This document shows, one piece after another, positions 1 through 8,174 of a stretch of DNA of 27,095 bases. Numbering within the stretch: position 1 is the first letter of the stretch; every line of letters starts with the position of its first letter. The translations under genes were made by a program, and so were the position numbers. Origin of the DNA: Prevotella sp. CAG:891 (GTDB lineage: Bacteria; Bacteroidota; Bacteroidia; Bacteroidales; Bacteroidaceae); assembly GCA_000437675.1 (NCBI GenBank), contig FR901692.1, forward strand, positions 8,283 to 35,377, written 5' to 3'. The notes below the pieces were generated by a model, which saw nothing but the letters and a program-made list of their open reading frames with translations, searched no databases and was not told the DNA's origin.

Positions 1-1029
1 TCGCTTCTTGTTGCGCTCACCTTGGGGCTGTCACTTATTCTGCTGCAACACGTCCTGGTTAACGTGGCTTTTCAATGGATAAACGCCACCCCCGAAGTAG
101 AAAACCACGCGCGCACTTACTTTGCCTGCCTCATTTGGGGAACCCCCGCAGTTTTGGCCCAATACAGTTTGCTGGGCTGGTTTCTCGGTATGCAAAATGC
201 ACGTTTCCCCATGTATGTGGCCATTGTGCAGAATGTAGTAAACATTGTCACCAGTCTGCTCTTCGTAATGGGTTTCGGTTGGAAAATCGAGGGAGTCGCT
301 ATAGGTACCCTAATTGCGCAATACGCCGGTATGGGGCTGTCCGTTCAGCTATGGTTCAAGCAGTACTACCAGCCACAAGCATGCCACACGGCTTCCCGTT
401 TGGTCATGAATGCAATGGCCTTCCGCCGCTTTTTCAGCGTTAACCGCGACATTTTTCTGCGCACACTCTGTCTTATTGCCGTAAGCACTTACTTCACCTC
501 AGCCGGTGCAGCCCGTGGCGACCTCGCCTTAGCCGCCAATACCCTGCTCATGCAATTTTTCATTCTGTTCTCCTACGTCATGGACGGTTTTGCCTACGCA
601 GGTGAAGCCTTGGGCGGACGTTATTACGGAGCCCGCAGCCGTACGCGCTTTTCCCTGCTCACCCGTCGTTTGTTTCAGTGGGGGCTGGTGCTGGCCGGAC
701 TGTTTACCGCAGCGTATGCTTTGGGCGGCGAACTCCTCGTTGCCCTGCTCACAAACGATGCGGCAGTACGCACCACGGCTGCCGACTATCTGCCCTATGC
801 TGTAGCCATTCCGCTAATCAGTTTTCCGGCTTTCCTATTCGACGGCCTCTTTATCGGCACCACATCAACGCGCCAAATGCTGCTGAGCATGGCTTTTGCC
901 GCCGGTGCTTACTTCGCCATTTTGGCCATGTTTCCGGCAAGTAACCCTGTGCTTTGGACGGCTTTTCTGGTGTACTTAGGCAGTCGAGGCGCAGTGCAAG
1001 GGCTGCTATATCCTCGCATTTTTAAGTAA
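1..1029 (+). CDS. MATE family efflux transporter, C-terminal part (5' end outside window)
   Basis: The reading frame is open from the first base, so the gene starts upstream and only about 340 C-terminal residues are present; full-length MATE proteins are about 440-460 residues. What is visible is a run of hydrophobic helices separated by short basic loops. Two stretches resemble the typical MATE/DinF pattern: a segment with LGWFLGMQNARFPM near residues 50-65, and a later one with YVMDGFAYAGEALGGRYYGA, which matches the conserved start of the second MATE repeat. The family exports drugs or metabolites across the inner membrane by sodium or proton antiport; the substrate cannot be read here. 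Closest relatives are likely the DinF branch. It ends 160 bp before pyrH, with a separate promoter box in between, so the two are probably not strictly co-transcribed. Confidence 0.88.
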   Translation, partial: SLLVALTLGLSLILLQHVLVNVAFQWINATPEVENHARTYFACLIWGTPAVLAQYSLLGWFLGMQNARFPMYVAIVQNVVNIVTSLLFVMGFGWKIEGVAIGTLIAQYAGMGLSVQLWFKQYYQPQACHTASRLVMNAMAFRRFFSVNRDIFLRTLCLIAVSTYFTSAGAARGDLALAANTLLMQFFILFSYVMDGFAYAGEALGGRYYGARSRTRFSLLTRRLFQWGLVLAGLFTAAYALGGELLVALLTNDAAVRTTAADYLPYAVAIPLISFPAFLFDGLFIGTTSTRQMLLSMAFAAGAYFAILAMFPASNPVLWTAFLVYLGSRGAVQGLLYPRIFK

Positions 1030-1068
1030 ATGACGGCCGATTGGTGAAATTCTCAGATTCACTTCCTA

Positions 1069-1095
1069 TTGTAAAAAAATAATTTCCTACATTTG
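1069..1095 (+). promoter_or_regulatory. Putative Bacteroidetes-type promoter for pyrH
   Basis: TACATTTG at 1088-1095 fits the Bacteroidetes -7 consensus TAnnTTTG. A TTG at 1069-1071 could be the -33 element, although the 16-base spacing is short. It would give a leader of about 90 bases before the pyrH start. Confidence 0.5.
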
Positions 1096-1189
1096 TAACA
1101 TGGCTGTCTGTGCGGCACCTTGCCAAACACACCCTGCAGCCTCATTAACCAATCATCAGTCAGTAATCATCAAACTCTAACAAATACTT

Positions 1190-1900
1190 ATGGCAAAATT
1201 TAAGCGCATTCTGCTGAAGCTCAGTGGCGAGAGCCTGATGGGCGAACAAGGTTACGGTATCGACGTAAAACGCCTCAACGAATATGCCCTGCAAATTCAG
1301 GAAGCTCTGAACATGGGCATTCAAATCAGCATCGTCATTGGCGGTGGAAACATTTTCCGTGGCCTGAGCGGTGCTGGTAAAGGTTTTGACCGTGTCAAGG
1401 GCGACCAAATGGGTATGTGTGCCACGGTTATCAACTCTTTGGCTCTGAGTTCAGCTTTGGGTGCCATTGGCGTAAAGAGTCGCGTGCTCACAGCCATCCG
1501 CATGGAACCCATCGGCGAGTTCTACAGCAAATGGAAAGCCATTGAAGCCATGGAACGCGGCGAAGTGGCCATCATTAGCTGCGGAACGGGTAGTCCCTAT
1601 TTCACCACCGACACCGGCTCATCATTGCGCGGCATCGAAATCGAAGCCGACGTTATGCTCAAGGGAACGCGCGTGGATGGCGTTTACACCGCCGACCCCG
1701 AAAAGGACCCCACGGCTACGAAGTTCGACGACATCACCTACGATGAAGTGCTCTCGCGCGGCTTGAAAGTGATGGACATCACCGCCACAGCCATGTGTCG
1801 CGAAAACGGACTCCCCATCTATGTGTTCAACATGGATGTAGTAGGTAACCTGAAAAAGGTGCTGAGCGGCGAAAACATCGGCACCTTCGTTCACGCCTAA
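1190..1900 (+). CDS. pyrH: UMP kinase (uridylate kinase)
   Basis: The 236-residue product has the length and features of bacterial UMP kinase, a cytoplasmic hexameric enzyme of the amino acid kinase fold that makes UDP from UMP and ATP. Visible motifs are the N-terminal LLKLSGESL (phosphate binding), VIGGGNIFRG near residue 45-55, the UMP-binding GTGSPYFTTDT near residue 127-137, and a C-terminal VDGVYTADP segment typical of the nucleotide site. The ATG at 1190 is the only start that gives the full N-terminus. The gene sits alone between a TAnnTTTG promoter and a strong terminator. In many bacteria frr lies directly downstream of pyrH; here it does not. Identity is very secure. Confidence 0.97.
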   Translation: MAKFKRILLKLSGESLMGEQGYGIDVKRLNEYALQIQEALNMGIQISIVIGGGNIFRGLSGAGKGFDRVKGDQMGMCATVINSLALSSALGAIGVKSRVLTAIRMEPIGEFYSKWKAIEAMERGEVAIISCGTGSPYFTTDTGSSLRGIEIEADVMLKGTRVDGVYTADPEKDPTATKFDDITYDEVLSRGLKVMDITATAMCRENGLPIYVFNMDVVGNLKKVLSGENIGTFVHA

Positions 1901-1925
1901 GCCTTCGCACTTTTCATAACCTTAA

Positions 1926-1976
1926 AAAACGGTCGTACAGAATGTCAGCCATCGCTGCCTTCTGTACGACCGTTTT
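1926..1976. terminator. Bidirectional rho-independent terminator
   Basis: A perfect 17-bp inverted repeat (1926-1942 and 1960-1976) with a 17-base loop has a T-run on the right and an A-run on the left. It lies between the convergent pyrH (+) and S9 peptidase (-) genes and can end transcription from both sides. Confidence 0.9.
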
Positions 1977-2048
1977 CGTTTACACAAATCCTTCCAAATG
2001 CCTTTTTCGGGTAGCAGAAGGGGGCTGTCAACCTGCTTTGCTTCCCAA

Positions 2049-3884
2049 TTAGCAGTTCATCAAGTGTTTACTGAGGAACGCCTCCATGGCGCGGTAAAAG
2101 TCGAAGCGGTTTTCCTGGTTGTGAAAGCCGTGGCCCTCGTTGTCCTTTACCATGTACTCCACCTCAACCCCTCTTTGTCGCAAAGCTTCAACCATTTGGT
2201 CACTTTCGGCCTTGTTCACACGCGGGTCGTTCGCTCCCTGCGCAATAAACAGCGGCGCACAAATGCGGTCAGCGTTCAAAGCCGGCGAAGTGGCAGTGAG
2301 CTGTTCGCGGTCCGTTTCAGGGTTGCCCACCTGCTCGTACATCATTTCGAGCATCGGACGCCAGTAGGGTGGAATGGTGTTCATGAACGTAAACAAGTTG
2401 CTCACGCCCACATAGTCAATGCCGCAAGCGTAGAGGTTGGGCGTAAAAGCCAGACCGGCCAATACGGCATAGCCACCGTAGCTGCCACCGTAAATAGCCA
2501 CACGCTTCGGGTCGGCAATACCCTGCGCGATGAGCCACTCCACACCATCGGTAATGTCGTCCTGCATCTTCAGTCCCCACTGCTTATAGCTTGCTTCAAG
2601 GAAACGGCGTCCGTAGCCCGTCGACCCACGGAAGTTCATTTGGAACACCGCATAGCCCCGGTTACAAAGGAACTGCACTTCCGACGAAAAACCCCACGTA
2701 TCGCGGCTCCACGGTCCACCATGCGGATTGATGATAACCGGCAGGTGATGCGCCGTTTCAGGCGTCAGTCCGTCCGGCAACGACAAGTAAGCCTCGATGT
2801 GCAGTCCGTCGCGCGAGGTGTAGCTCACCGGGTGCATGCTGCACATGTCCTCTTCGTGAATCCACGGAGCCAAATCAGCAATATGTTCCACCGTATCGTT
2901 TTGAGCATCGTAGAACCAGTAGGCACCCCGAGTGCGGTCGCCGCCCACATAAATCAAGTAAAAGTTCTCCTCCTTGTCCGTGTCAGCCACCCCGAAACGC
3001 TTGTCGGGAAAGTGCGCTTTGATTCTTTCGCGCAGCGCCTTCTCCTCCTCGTCAAAGTAGTGACGAATCGGTTCCTTGTGCCCCGTGCAGTACACACTCA
3101 GTAACTTTTTGCGTTTACGCGAATAGCTGATGCTGGCAATGTCATAATCCTCGTTTTCGTAGAGCAGTTCCAGTTCCTCGCAAGTCGCCGGATTCATGCG
3201 CACCAGCACCGTTTTGTCGCGATTCAGGTTCGTTGCAGCATACACCTCGCGGTTATCGGGCGTAAACTCCATAAAGCCCACCAGGTCGCGGAAGTTCGTG
3301 GTAAGTACAGCGCGGAAAGGTTCATCCTCCGTGTCACGATACAGAATTTGCGTGTTCACCCCATCCACGATGGCAGTAGCCACACGCAGTGCACCGTTGT
3401 GGTCGGTCATCCATCCCTGAATGTTGCCCGGATTTTCAGCCAGCAGCGTCAGTTCTCCGGTTTCAAGGTTCAGACGGTAGGGGTCGAACACCTCAGGGTT
3501 ACGCTGGTTCAAGCCAATCAGCACAAAGCCCGGTTGTTCCTCAAGGTCGTCGATGATGGATGAACGCACCCCCGGAAAAGCCGTATAGGCGCGCAAGTCA
3601 GAGCCATCGTTGCGCACCCCGTAGAGCTGATAGTTTTCGTCGCCCGCCGTGTCTTTCATAAACAGCAGACGCTCATTGTCGGCCCACATGTAGCCCGCCA
3701 CGCTGCGTTCAGTTTCGGCCGTAATGCGCACCGATTCGGTATCGGGGCTACCCACAGGTCTCACAAACACGTTAAGGCGGTCGTTCCACGGAGCCATATA
3801 CGAAATTTGGCGTCCATCCGGCGATAACTGGTAGGCCGTTCGTTCTGAGTTTCTAAAAAAATCCTCTAAGGGAAGTCGTTTCAT
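2049..3884 (-). CDS. S9 family serine peptidase (prolyl oligopeptidase / acylaminoacyl-peptidase type)
   Basis: The 611-residue protein has the two-part S9 layout: an N-terminal beta-propeller-like region (about 1-350) with WD-like repeats such as YMWADNERLLFM, and a C-terminal alpha/beta hydrolase domain. The catalytic triad is legible: Ser468 in GGSYGGYA, Asp553 in GANDPRVN and His585 in EGHGF. The oxyanion region HGGPWSRD is also present. No signal peptide is seen, so it is probably cytoplasmic and trims short peptides, likely including acylated or proline-containing ones. A -7 box in the reverse orientation lies at 4010-4003. The gene is monocistronic, convergent with pyrH and divergent from rpe. 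The exact S9 subfamily (S9C or S9A) is not settled by reading alone. Confidence 0.93.
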   Translation of the reverse strand: MKRLPLEDFFRNSERTAYQLSPDGRQISYMAPWNDRLNVFVRPVGSPDTESVRITAETERSVAGYMWADNERLLFMKDTAGDENYQLYGVRNDGSDLRAYTAFPGVRSSIIDDLEEQPGFVLIGLNQRNPEVFDPYRLNLETGELTLLAENPGNIQGWMTDHNGALRVATAIVDGVNTQILYRDTEDEPFRAVLTTNFRDLVGFMEFTPDNREVYAATNLNRDKTVLVRMNPATCEELELLYENEDYDIASISYSRKRKKLLSVYCTGHKEPIRHYFDEEEKALRERIKAHFPDKRFGVADTDKEENFYLIYVGGDRTRGAYWFYDAQNDTVEHIADLAPWIHEEDMCSMHPVSYTSRDGLHIEAYLSLPDGLTPETAHHLPVIINPHGGPWSRDTWGFSSEVQFLCNRGYAVFQMNFRGSTGYGRRFLEASYKQWGLKMQDDITDGVEWLIAQGIADPKRVAIYGGSYGGYAVLAGLAFTPNLYACGIDYVGVSNLFTFMNTIPPYWRPMLEMMYEQVGNPETDREQLTATSPALNADRICAPLFIAQGANDPRVNKAESDQMVEALRQRGVEVEYMVKDNEGHGFHNQENRFDFYRAMEAFLSKHLMNC

Positions 3885-4002
3885 GCTATATATTTTTAGT
3901 AATTTTGCAGTTAAGGCAAAGTCGCATCCAATTGCGGCTTTCGTCCGGCTACAACAGGTACAGAAATGGGTAAGACCGTAACCGTGTTTCGCCGTTGAAA
4001 CA

Positions 4003-4010
4003 CAAAGGTA
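4003..4010 (-). promoter_or_regulatory. Putative -7 box for the S9 peptidase gene
   Basis: Read on the - strand the bases are TACCTTTG, a match to TAnnTTTG, about 120 bases before the peptidase start. A TTTG on the same strand at 4042-4039 is a possible -33 element but is spaced too widely to be convincing. Another TAATTTTG lies on the + strand at 3900-3907 and might serve rpe through a long leader. Confidence 0.4.
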
Positions 4011-4109
4011 CGTCTTTTTTCATGATTACTGCATGGCGCAAAGCCACATTTTCGAACCCTGTGTAAGTGTTTTCTTTTTTTGAAATTTCAACTCAAATCA
4101 TATCACGCT

Positions 4110-4757
4110 ATGGCAATCGTATCCCCTTCGCTTTTATCGGCCGATTTCGGTAATTTGCAACGCGACTTAGAAATGCTCAACAACAGCCAGGCCGACTGGT
4201 ATCACCTCGACGTAATGGACGGAGAATTTGTGCCCAACATTTCGTTCGGTTTTCCCGTCATGCAGGCCATGGCACAGCACGCCACCAAGCCGCTCGATGT
4301 ACACCTGATGATTGTTCGTCCCGAAAAGTTTATCAAGGAAGTCAAGGCCTTAGGCGCCAAGGTAATGAACGTACACTACGAAGCCTGCACTCACCTTCAT
4401 CGCGTTGTGCAGCAAATCAAGGCCGAAGGCATGATGGCCGGTGTAACGCTCAATCCGCACACCCCCGTCAGCGTATTGGAAGAAATCATTGCCGACCTCG
4501 ATTTGGTGATGCTCATGTCAGTGAATCCCGGTTTTGGCGGTCAGAAATTCATTGAACATTCCGTCGACAAAACACGCCGCCTGCGCGAACTCATTGAACG
4601 CACGGGTTCAAAAGCCCTTATCGAAATTGATGGTGGTGTAAATCGCGAAACCGGTGCGCGCCTCGTTGAGGCCGGAGCCGATGTACTCGTAGCCGGTTCT
4701 GCCATTTTCAAGGCTCCCGATCCCAGTGCTGAAATCGACTTTATGAAAGCATTGTAA
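4110..4757 (+). CDS. rpe: Ribulose-phosphate 3-epimerase
   Basis: The 215-residue product is a full-length TIM-barrel epimerase that interconverts ribulose 5-phosphate and xylulose 5-phosphate in the non-oxidative pentose phosphate pathway. The metal and catalytic residues are visible: His32 and Asp34 in WYHLDVMDG, His65 in LDVHLM, and Asp174 in IEIDGG; the phosphate-binding NPGFGGQ lies at 139-145. I chose the ATG at 4110 because it gives the usual family N-terminus (MAIVSPSLLSADF); an upstream TTG at 4080 in the same frame would only add a non-conserved tail. Its stop is 10 bases before the probable GTG start of nrnA, so the two are likely one operon. Confidence 0.96.
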   Translation: MAIVSPSLLSADFGNLQRDLEMLNNSQADWYHLDVMDGEFVPNISFGFPVMQAMAQHATKPLDVHLMIVRPEKFIKEVKALGAKVMNVHYEACTHLHRVVQQIKAEGMMAGVTLNPHTPVSVLEEIIADLDLVMLMSVNPGFGGQKFIEHSVDKTRRLRELIERTGSKALIEIDGGVNRETGARLVEAGADVLVAGSAIFKAPDPSAEIDFMKAL

Positions 4758-4767
4758 GCCACCTTTA

Positions 4768-5820
4768 GTGATAATCCAAAATCAGCTAATTTTGAAACCG
4801 ATTTTAACTGAACAAGAACTGTTTTCTTTGCTGCAAATCATTCAGCAAAGCCGTAAAGTGGTGGTATGCGCGCACCGCGGACCCGATGGAGATGCGGTGG
4901 GCTCATCATTAGCCTGGGCCGAATACCTCATGTCGTTGGGCAAGCAGGTCAACGTAATCATGCCCAATCCCTATCCCGACTTTTTGCGTTGGTTGCCCAA
5001 TTCCCACATCATACAGTATTACCTCCGCCACGAAGCCGCAGCCCAGACCGTGCTCAACGAAGCCGACCTCATTTTCTGTCTCGACTTCAACGGCTTGAAC
5101 CGTTTGCAGGAAATGGGAGCCGCAGTTTCGCGTGCCAAGGCCGACCGCATCATCATCGACCATCATTTGAACCCCGACACTGCCATGGCCAAAATGGTGA
5201 TATCGTATCCCGACAAAAGTTCAACGAGCGAACTCGTGTTCCGTTTGATTCACCAGTTGGGCGGTTTCGACAACATGACGCGTCAGTGCGCCACCTGCAT
5301 TTACACCGGCATGATGACCGACACCGGCGGCTTTACGTACAATTCGAACGATCCCGAAATTTACGAAATCATTTCTTTGCTGCTGACCAAAGGCATTGAC
5401 AAGGACAAGATTTACCGCAATGTATTCAATGTCTATTCTGTTGACCGCATCCGCCTCATGGGCTACATCATGTACGAAAAGTTGCAGTTTCATGCCGGCA
5501 ACCGGGCATCTATCTTTACGTTGACGCGCGAAGAAATGAAGCGTTTCAACTTTATTCGCGGCGATGCCGAAGGATTGGTCAATATGCCCTTGCAAGTAAA
5601 AGGAATGCGCTTGAGCATTTCGCTGCGCGAAGACACAGAGCGCGATGTGGTGCGTGTGTCGTTGCGTTCAGTCGACGATTTTCCGTGTAACAAAATGGCT
5701 GAACAGTTTTTCAATGGCGGCGGCCACCTGAATGCCTCAGGCGGCGAATTGCCCTTCCCCCTTGACGAAGCCGTGCGCACGGCCGAACGCGCCATTGCTG
5801 CTTTTGCCGACCAACTTTAA
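4768..5820 (+). CDS. nrnA: DHH-family phosphoesterase, bifunctional oligoribonuclease / PAP phosphatase type
   Basis: The 350-residue protein shows the DHH/DHHA1 layout. The metal-binding motifs are HRGPDGDAVGS near residue 36, CLDFN near residue 110, IDHH near residue 130 and TDTGGF near residue 190; the C-terminal DHHA1 domain has the substrate-binding GGGHLNASGG near residue 320. NrnA-type enzymes degrade 2-5 nucleotide RNA oligomers to mononucleotides and also dephosphorylate 3'-phosphoadenosine 5'-phosphate in the cytoplasm. The start is a GTG at 4768, 10 bases after rpe; a TTG at 4792 is the alternative and would remove eight residues with no effect on the domain. In several Bacteroides genomes, as I recall, a comEC gene lies between rpe and this gene; none is here. 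Function at the family level is secure, the exact substrate less so. Confidence 0.9.
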   Translation: MIIQNQLILKPILTEQELFSLLQIIQQSRKVVVCAHRGPDGDAVGSSLAWAEYLMSLGKQVNVIMPNPYPDFLRWLPNSHIIQYYLRHEAAAQTVLNEADLIFCLDFNGLNRLQEMGAAVSRAKADRIIIDHHLNPDTAMAKMVISYPDKSSTSELVFRLIHQLGGFDNMTRQCATCIYTGMMTDTGGFTYNSNDPEIYEIISLLLTKGIDKDKIYRNVFNVYSVDRIRLMGYIMYEKLQFHAGNRASIFTLTREEMKRFNFIRGDAEGLVNMPLQVKGMRLSISLREDTERDVVRVSLRSVDDFPCNKMAEQFFNGGGHLNASGGELPFPLDEAVRTAERAIAAFADQL

Positions 5821-5894
5821 TGGCACCCGAACGCTTTCATGCGCAGCATGGCCCGCGAGTCAGTGCGTGCTGTTGAGCGCTGTTGAGCGCACCT

Positions 5895-5962
5895 AAAAAT
5901 CCCCTGTATCCGTTTTCTGCAATGCCCCAAGGGCTGGCAGTAAAATGGTACAGGGGATTTTT
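5895..5962. terminator. Terminator 1 of a stacked pair after nrnA
   Basis: A perfect 14-bp inverted repeat (5895-5908 and 5949-5962) ends in a T-run. Its 40-base loop contains a smaller GC-rich hairpin (TGCC...GGCA). Just upstream is a 10-bp tandem duplication, GCTGTTGAGC, at 5869-5888. Confidence 0.85.
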
Positions 5963-5976
5963 GCTACTGAGCCATA

Positions 5977-6025
5977 AAGGGTGGTTTTCCTAATTTTAAG
6001 CTCTTGAATTAGGAAAACCACCCTT
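5977..6025. terminator. Terminator 2, bidirectional, between nrnA and glsB
   Basis: A perfect 19-bp inverted repeat (5977-5995 and 6007-6025) with an 11-base loop lies 14 bases after the first hairpin and 21 bases before the glsB stop codon. The position suggests it mainly serves the - strand glsA-glsB operon, with the first hairpin serving nrnA. Confidence 0.85.
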
Positions 6026-6046
6026 CTTTATATAGGTCGTAATTAT

Positions 6047-7027
6047 TTACTCATCTTTCGGTTTGAACAAATCAGCAAACAAGCGCAAGCTGTCGGGGTG
6101 TTCAACGGCAAAAGTATCGATGTGGCGCATACGCTTCTGTTCCAGAATTTCGTCTACGGCAATCAGGATACCCGTTTCCTCCACCTCGCCAAATTCATGG
6201 TTCACCGCAGTGCCAAACATACGCATAGTCGGGCTCAGCCCCATGTAAGCATTGACGAGCGGCGGAATGTTATAGCCTCGTTTACGCACCTCCGTGTTCA
6301 GAATGCGATAGTCCGACTTGAAGTCATCGTACACAAAAAGCTGTTCGAGTTCGTTAATGGGCGTATCAATTTTCAGCGGTGTGATGGGCGTAACGAGGTT
6401 GTCGCGGTCGCCAAAGTGTTTGTTCAGGAAAAACAGAATCATGTCGCGCGCCTGTCGGTTGAACGACGGATACATCGTCATTTTTCCAAAGAAATACTTC
6501 AGGTTCGGAATCACCACAGTCAGAGCTCCGAGTCCGTCCCACAGGTTGTCGAGTGCAAAGATGCCCTTGCTCATGGCGCGCGTACTTTGGTATTCGAGCG
6601 TTACGAACGACCGCCCCAGTTCAACGGTATCAGCCATGTAGGTCGACAAGAATTTGTCCGAGAAGTGAAACATGTGGCTTGTAGCCAACAGCGGTTGTCC
6701 GTTCTCGTCGTAGGAAATTTCCTTACCCGGCAGGAAGCGGTATCCCCCCAGGATGCGTTCTTCCTCAGGGTCCCACACGATGAGTTGGTAGTAAGGATGC
6801 TCGCAGGTGTCGAATTCGTCCCAGTCGAGTTCCAATCCCGTACCCCCTCCGGCAGCCCGGAAAGCAATTTCGCGCAGACGGCCTATTTCGCGCATCACGT
6901 TGGGCGCCTGGTGATAAGTAATGATGTAAATTTCGTTGCCCGCTTTGTTCGTCGACCGCAATCGGCGTTCCGGTGTCAGTTCAGCTTTTAAGAGTTCTTT
7001 GTCGACGGGCGATATAATTGGTTGCAT
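6047..7027 (-). CDS. glsB: N-acyltransferase of the OlsB/GlsB type (glycine lipid synthesis, step 1)
   Basis: The 326-residue protein has the GNAT-like hemolysin/OlsB domain at about residues 25-200: YQLIVWDPEEERILGGYRF, then ELGRSFV followed by GIFALDNLWDGLG. GlsB-type enzymes transfer a 3-hydroxy fatty acid from acyl carrier protein to the amino group of glycine, giving the lyso form of the glycine lipids found in Bacteroides membranes. The C-terminal 120 residues are an extension beyond the usual OlsB core, seen in the Bacteroidetes branch. It follows glsA by 6 bases on the same strand, so the two are co-transcribed and probably act in sequence. The family call is firm; the glycine substrate is inferred from the paired arrangement and from the characterised Bacteroides thetaiotaomicron pair. 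Confidence 0.8.
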   Translation of the reverse strand: MQPIISPVDKELLKAELTPERRLRSTNKAGNEIYIITYHQAPNVMREIGRLREIAFRAAGGGTGLELDWDEFDTCEHPYYQLIVWDPEEERILGGYRFLPGKEISYDENGQPLLATSHMFHFSDKFLSTYMADTVELGRSFVTLEYQSTRAMSKGIFALDNLWDGLGALTVVIPNLKYFFGKMTMYPSFNRQARDMILFFLNKHFGDRDNLVTPITPLKIDTPINELEQLFVYDDFKSDYRILNTEVRKRGYNIPPLVNAYMGLSPTMRMFGTAVNHEFGEVEETGILIAVDEILEQKRMRHIDTFAVEHPDSLRLFADLFKPKDE

Positions 7028-7033
7028 AATTAC

Positions 7034-7861
7034 CTATTTTAATCTATAAACTTCATCTTCCACCCATTTGGCCCATTCGGCAGGCTTTTTGCTATGGTCG
7101 AAAGTTTGCCAGGGAATAGGTTTCCCGATTTTTACCTGAAATGTTTTGTGTCGGTGTTTGAATGTTTCGTCAGCCAGAAACAGCATGGCGATGTTGAACT
7201 TGAGTCCGAGTCGTTTCCCGAAGGAAGCCCAACGGTAAAAGCGGTCGGAGTTGCATCCGTCAAAATAAATAGGCACCACATCGCGTTGGGTTTCGATGCT
7301 CTTGGTAATGAAGGTTTTGTTCCACGGCAAATCGTGTACCACCCCCTTTTCCCGTCGTGAGCAAAGTCCGGCCGGAAACATGATGATGTGGTTGTCGCTG
7401 CCGAAAGCCGCTTCAACCAGTCGCGGAAAGTCGCGGCTTTGTTTGCCGGTTTTGTTAATCGGCACACAGAGTGGTGCAAGGCCGTGCAGATTCATCAGCA
7501 AGTCGTTCACCAGGTAGCGTATGCGTCCGTCGTAGCGATGACCTAAGATTTGCCCTATGGCAATACCGTCAGGTCCGCCCAGCGGATGGTTGCTGACAAA
7601 GGTAAAGCGCCGGCCGTCCGCGTCGTCGGGCAGGTTTTCGGTACCGCTCACCTCCAGGCTGACGTCGAGAAATTTCATGACAGCATCAAGCCAGGGTACC
7701 CCCTGCATATCGCCCACGTCCGTCAGAAATTCGTTAATTTCGTCCTGATGGGCAATGCCTTTCAGCCAGTTGCGCACAAATCCCGGAACGAATTTAGCCT
7801 TACTTCCGGCCTTCGAACGCAATATTTCGTCAATGTCTATTTTGAAAATGCGGTTGTTCAC
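7034..7861 (-). CDS. glsA: PlsC-like O-acyltransferase of the GlsA type (glycine lipid synthesis, step 2)
   Basis: The 275-residue product belongs to the lysophospholipid acyltransferase superfamily. The catalytic block is SNHPLGGPDG (His92, Asp98) and the substrate-binding block is MFPAGLCSRR near residue 160. GlsA-type enzymes add the second, ester-linked fatty acid to N-acyl-glycine at the inner face of the cytoplasmic membrane. The His-Asp spacing is five residues instead of the classical four, which appears to be a mark of this branch. The start is GTG at 7861; an in-frame TGA lies two codons upstream, so no earlier start exists. It is first in a two-gene operon with glsB and has its own TAnnTTTG box at 8033-8026. 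It could also act on another lyso-lipid such as an ornithine- or serine-containing one. Confidence 0.8.
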   Translation of the reverse strand: MNNRIFKIDIDEILRSKAGSKAKFVPGFVRNWLKGIAHQDEINEFLTDVGDMQGVPWLDAVMKFLDVSLEVSGTENLPDDADGRRFTFVSNHPLGGPDGIAIGQILGHRYDGRIRYLVNDLLMNLHGLAPLCVPINKTGKQSRDFPRLVEAAFGSDNHIIMFPAGLCSRREKGVVHDLPWNKTFITKSIETQRDVVPIYFDGCNSDRFYRWASFGKRLGLKFNIAMLFLADETFKHRHKTFQVKIGKPIPWQTFDHSKKPAEWAKWVEDEVYRLK

Positions 7862-8025
7862 TATTCAGAAATGTGTATGTTTAATTTTTTCAAGCAAGGG
7901 TGGGGCTGCAAGGGGTAAGCATTGGGCAAACCGTTTTTGCAACCAGGTACTTTGCCATACAATATGACCAGTAAAGCCTCCCGTACTCAGCAAAGACAGC
8001 TTCAAACCAAGCCTCTTTGCAAAGG

Positions 8026-8057
8026 CAAAAGTACAAATAAATTTTGCCTTTGCGCAA
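8026..8057 (-). promoter_or_regulatory. Putative promoter for glsA-glsB
   Basis: On the - strand, TACTTTTG at 8033-8026 matches TAnnTTTG, and TTG at 8057-8055 is a -33 element with a spacing of 21 bases, close to the Bacteroidetes norm. The leader would be about 160 bases long. Confidence 0.6.
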
Positions 8058-8076
8058 TTTATCCAAAAAAGTTTCC

Positions 8077-8084
8077 TACTTTTG
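8077..8084 (+). promoter_or_regulatory. Putative promoter -7 box for the membrane regulator gene
   Basis: TACTTTTG matches TAnnTTTG, with a TTTG at 8049-8052 as a possible -33 element. It lies about 90 bases before the gene start and only 43 bases from the opposing glsA box, so the two promoters are back to back and their upstream elements overlap. Confidence 0.55.
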
Positions 8085-8174
8085 CCTGACTACCGGCACA
8101 CTTAGTGTGCTATTTGTTGATAAAATCTTAACAGCTTTACAAAATTGTAAAGAAAAAACTATTGCTTATCATTC

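Noticed and set aside
1998..3104. 368-codon + strand open frame
   Set aside because: It lies fully antisense to the S9 peptidase, whose catalytic motifs prove the other strand; openness is a by-product of codon usage.
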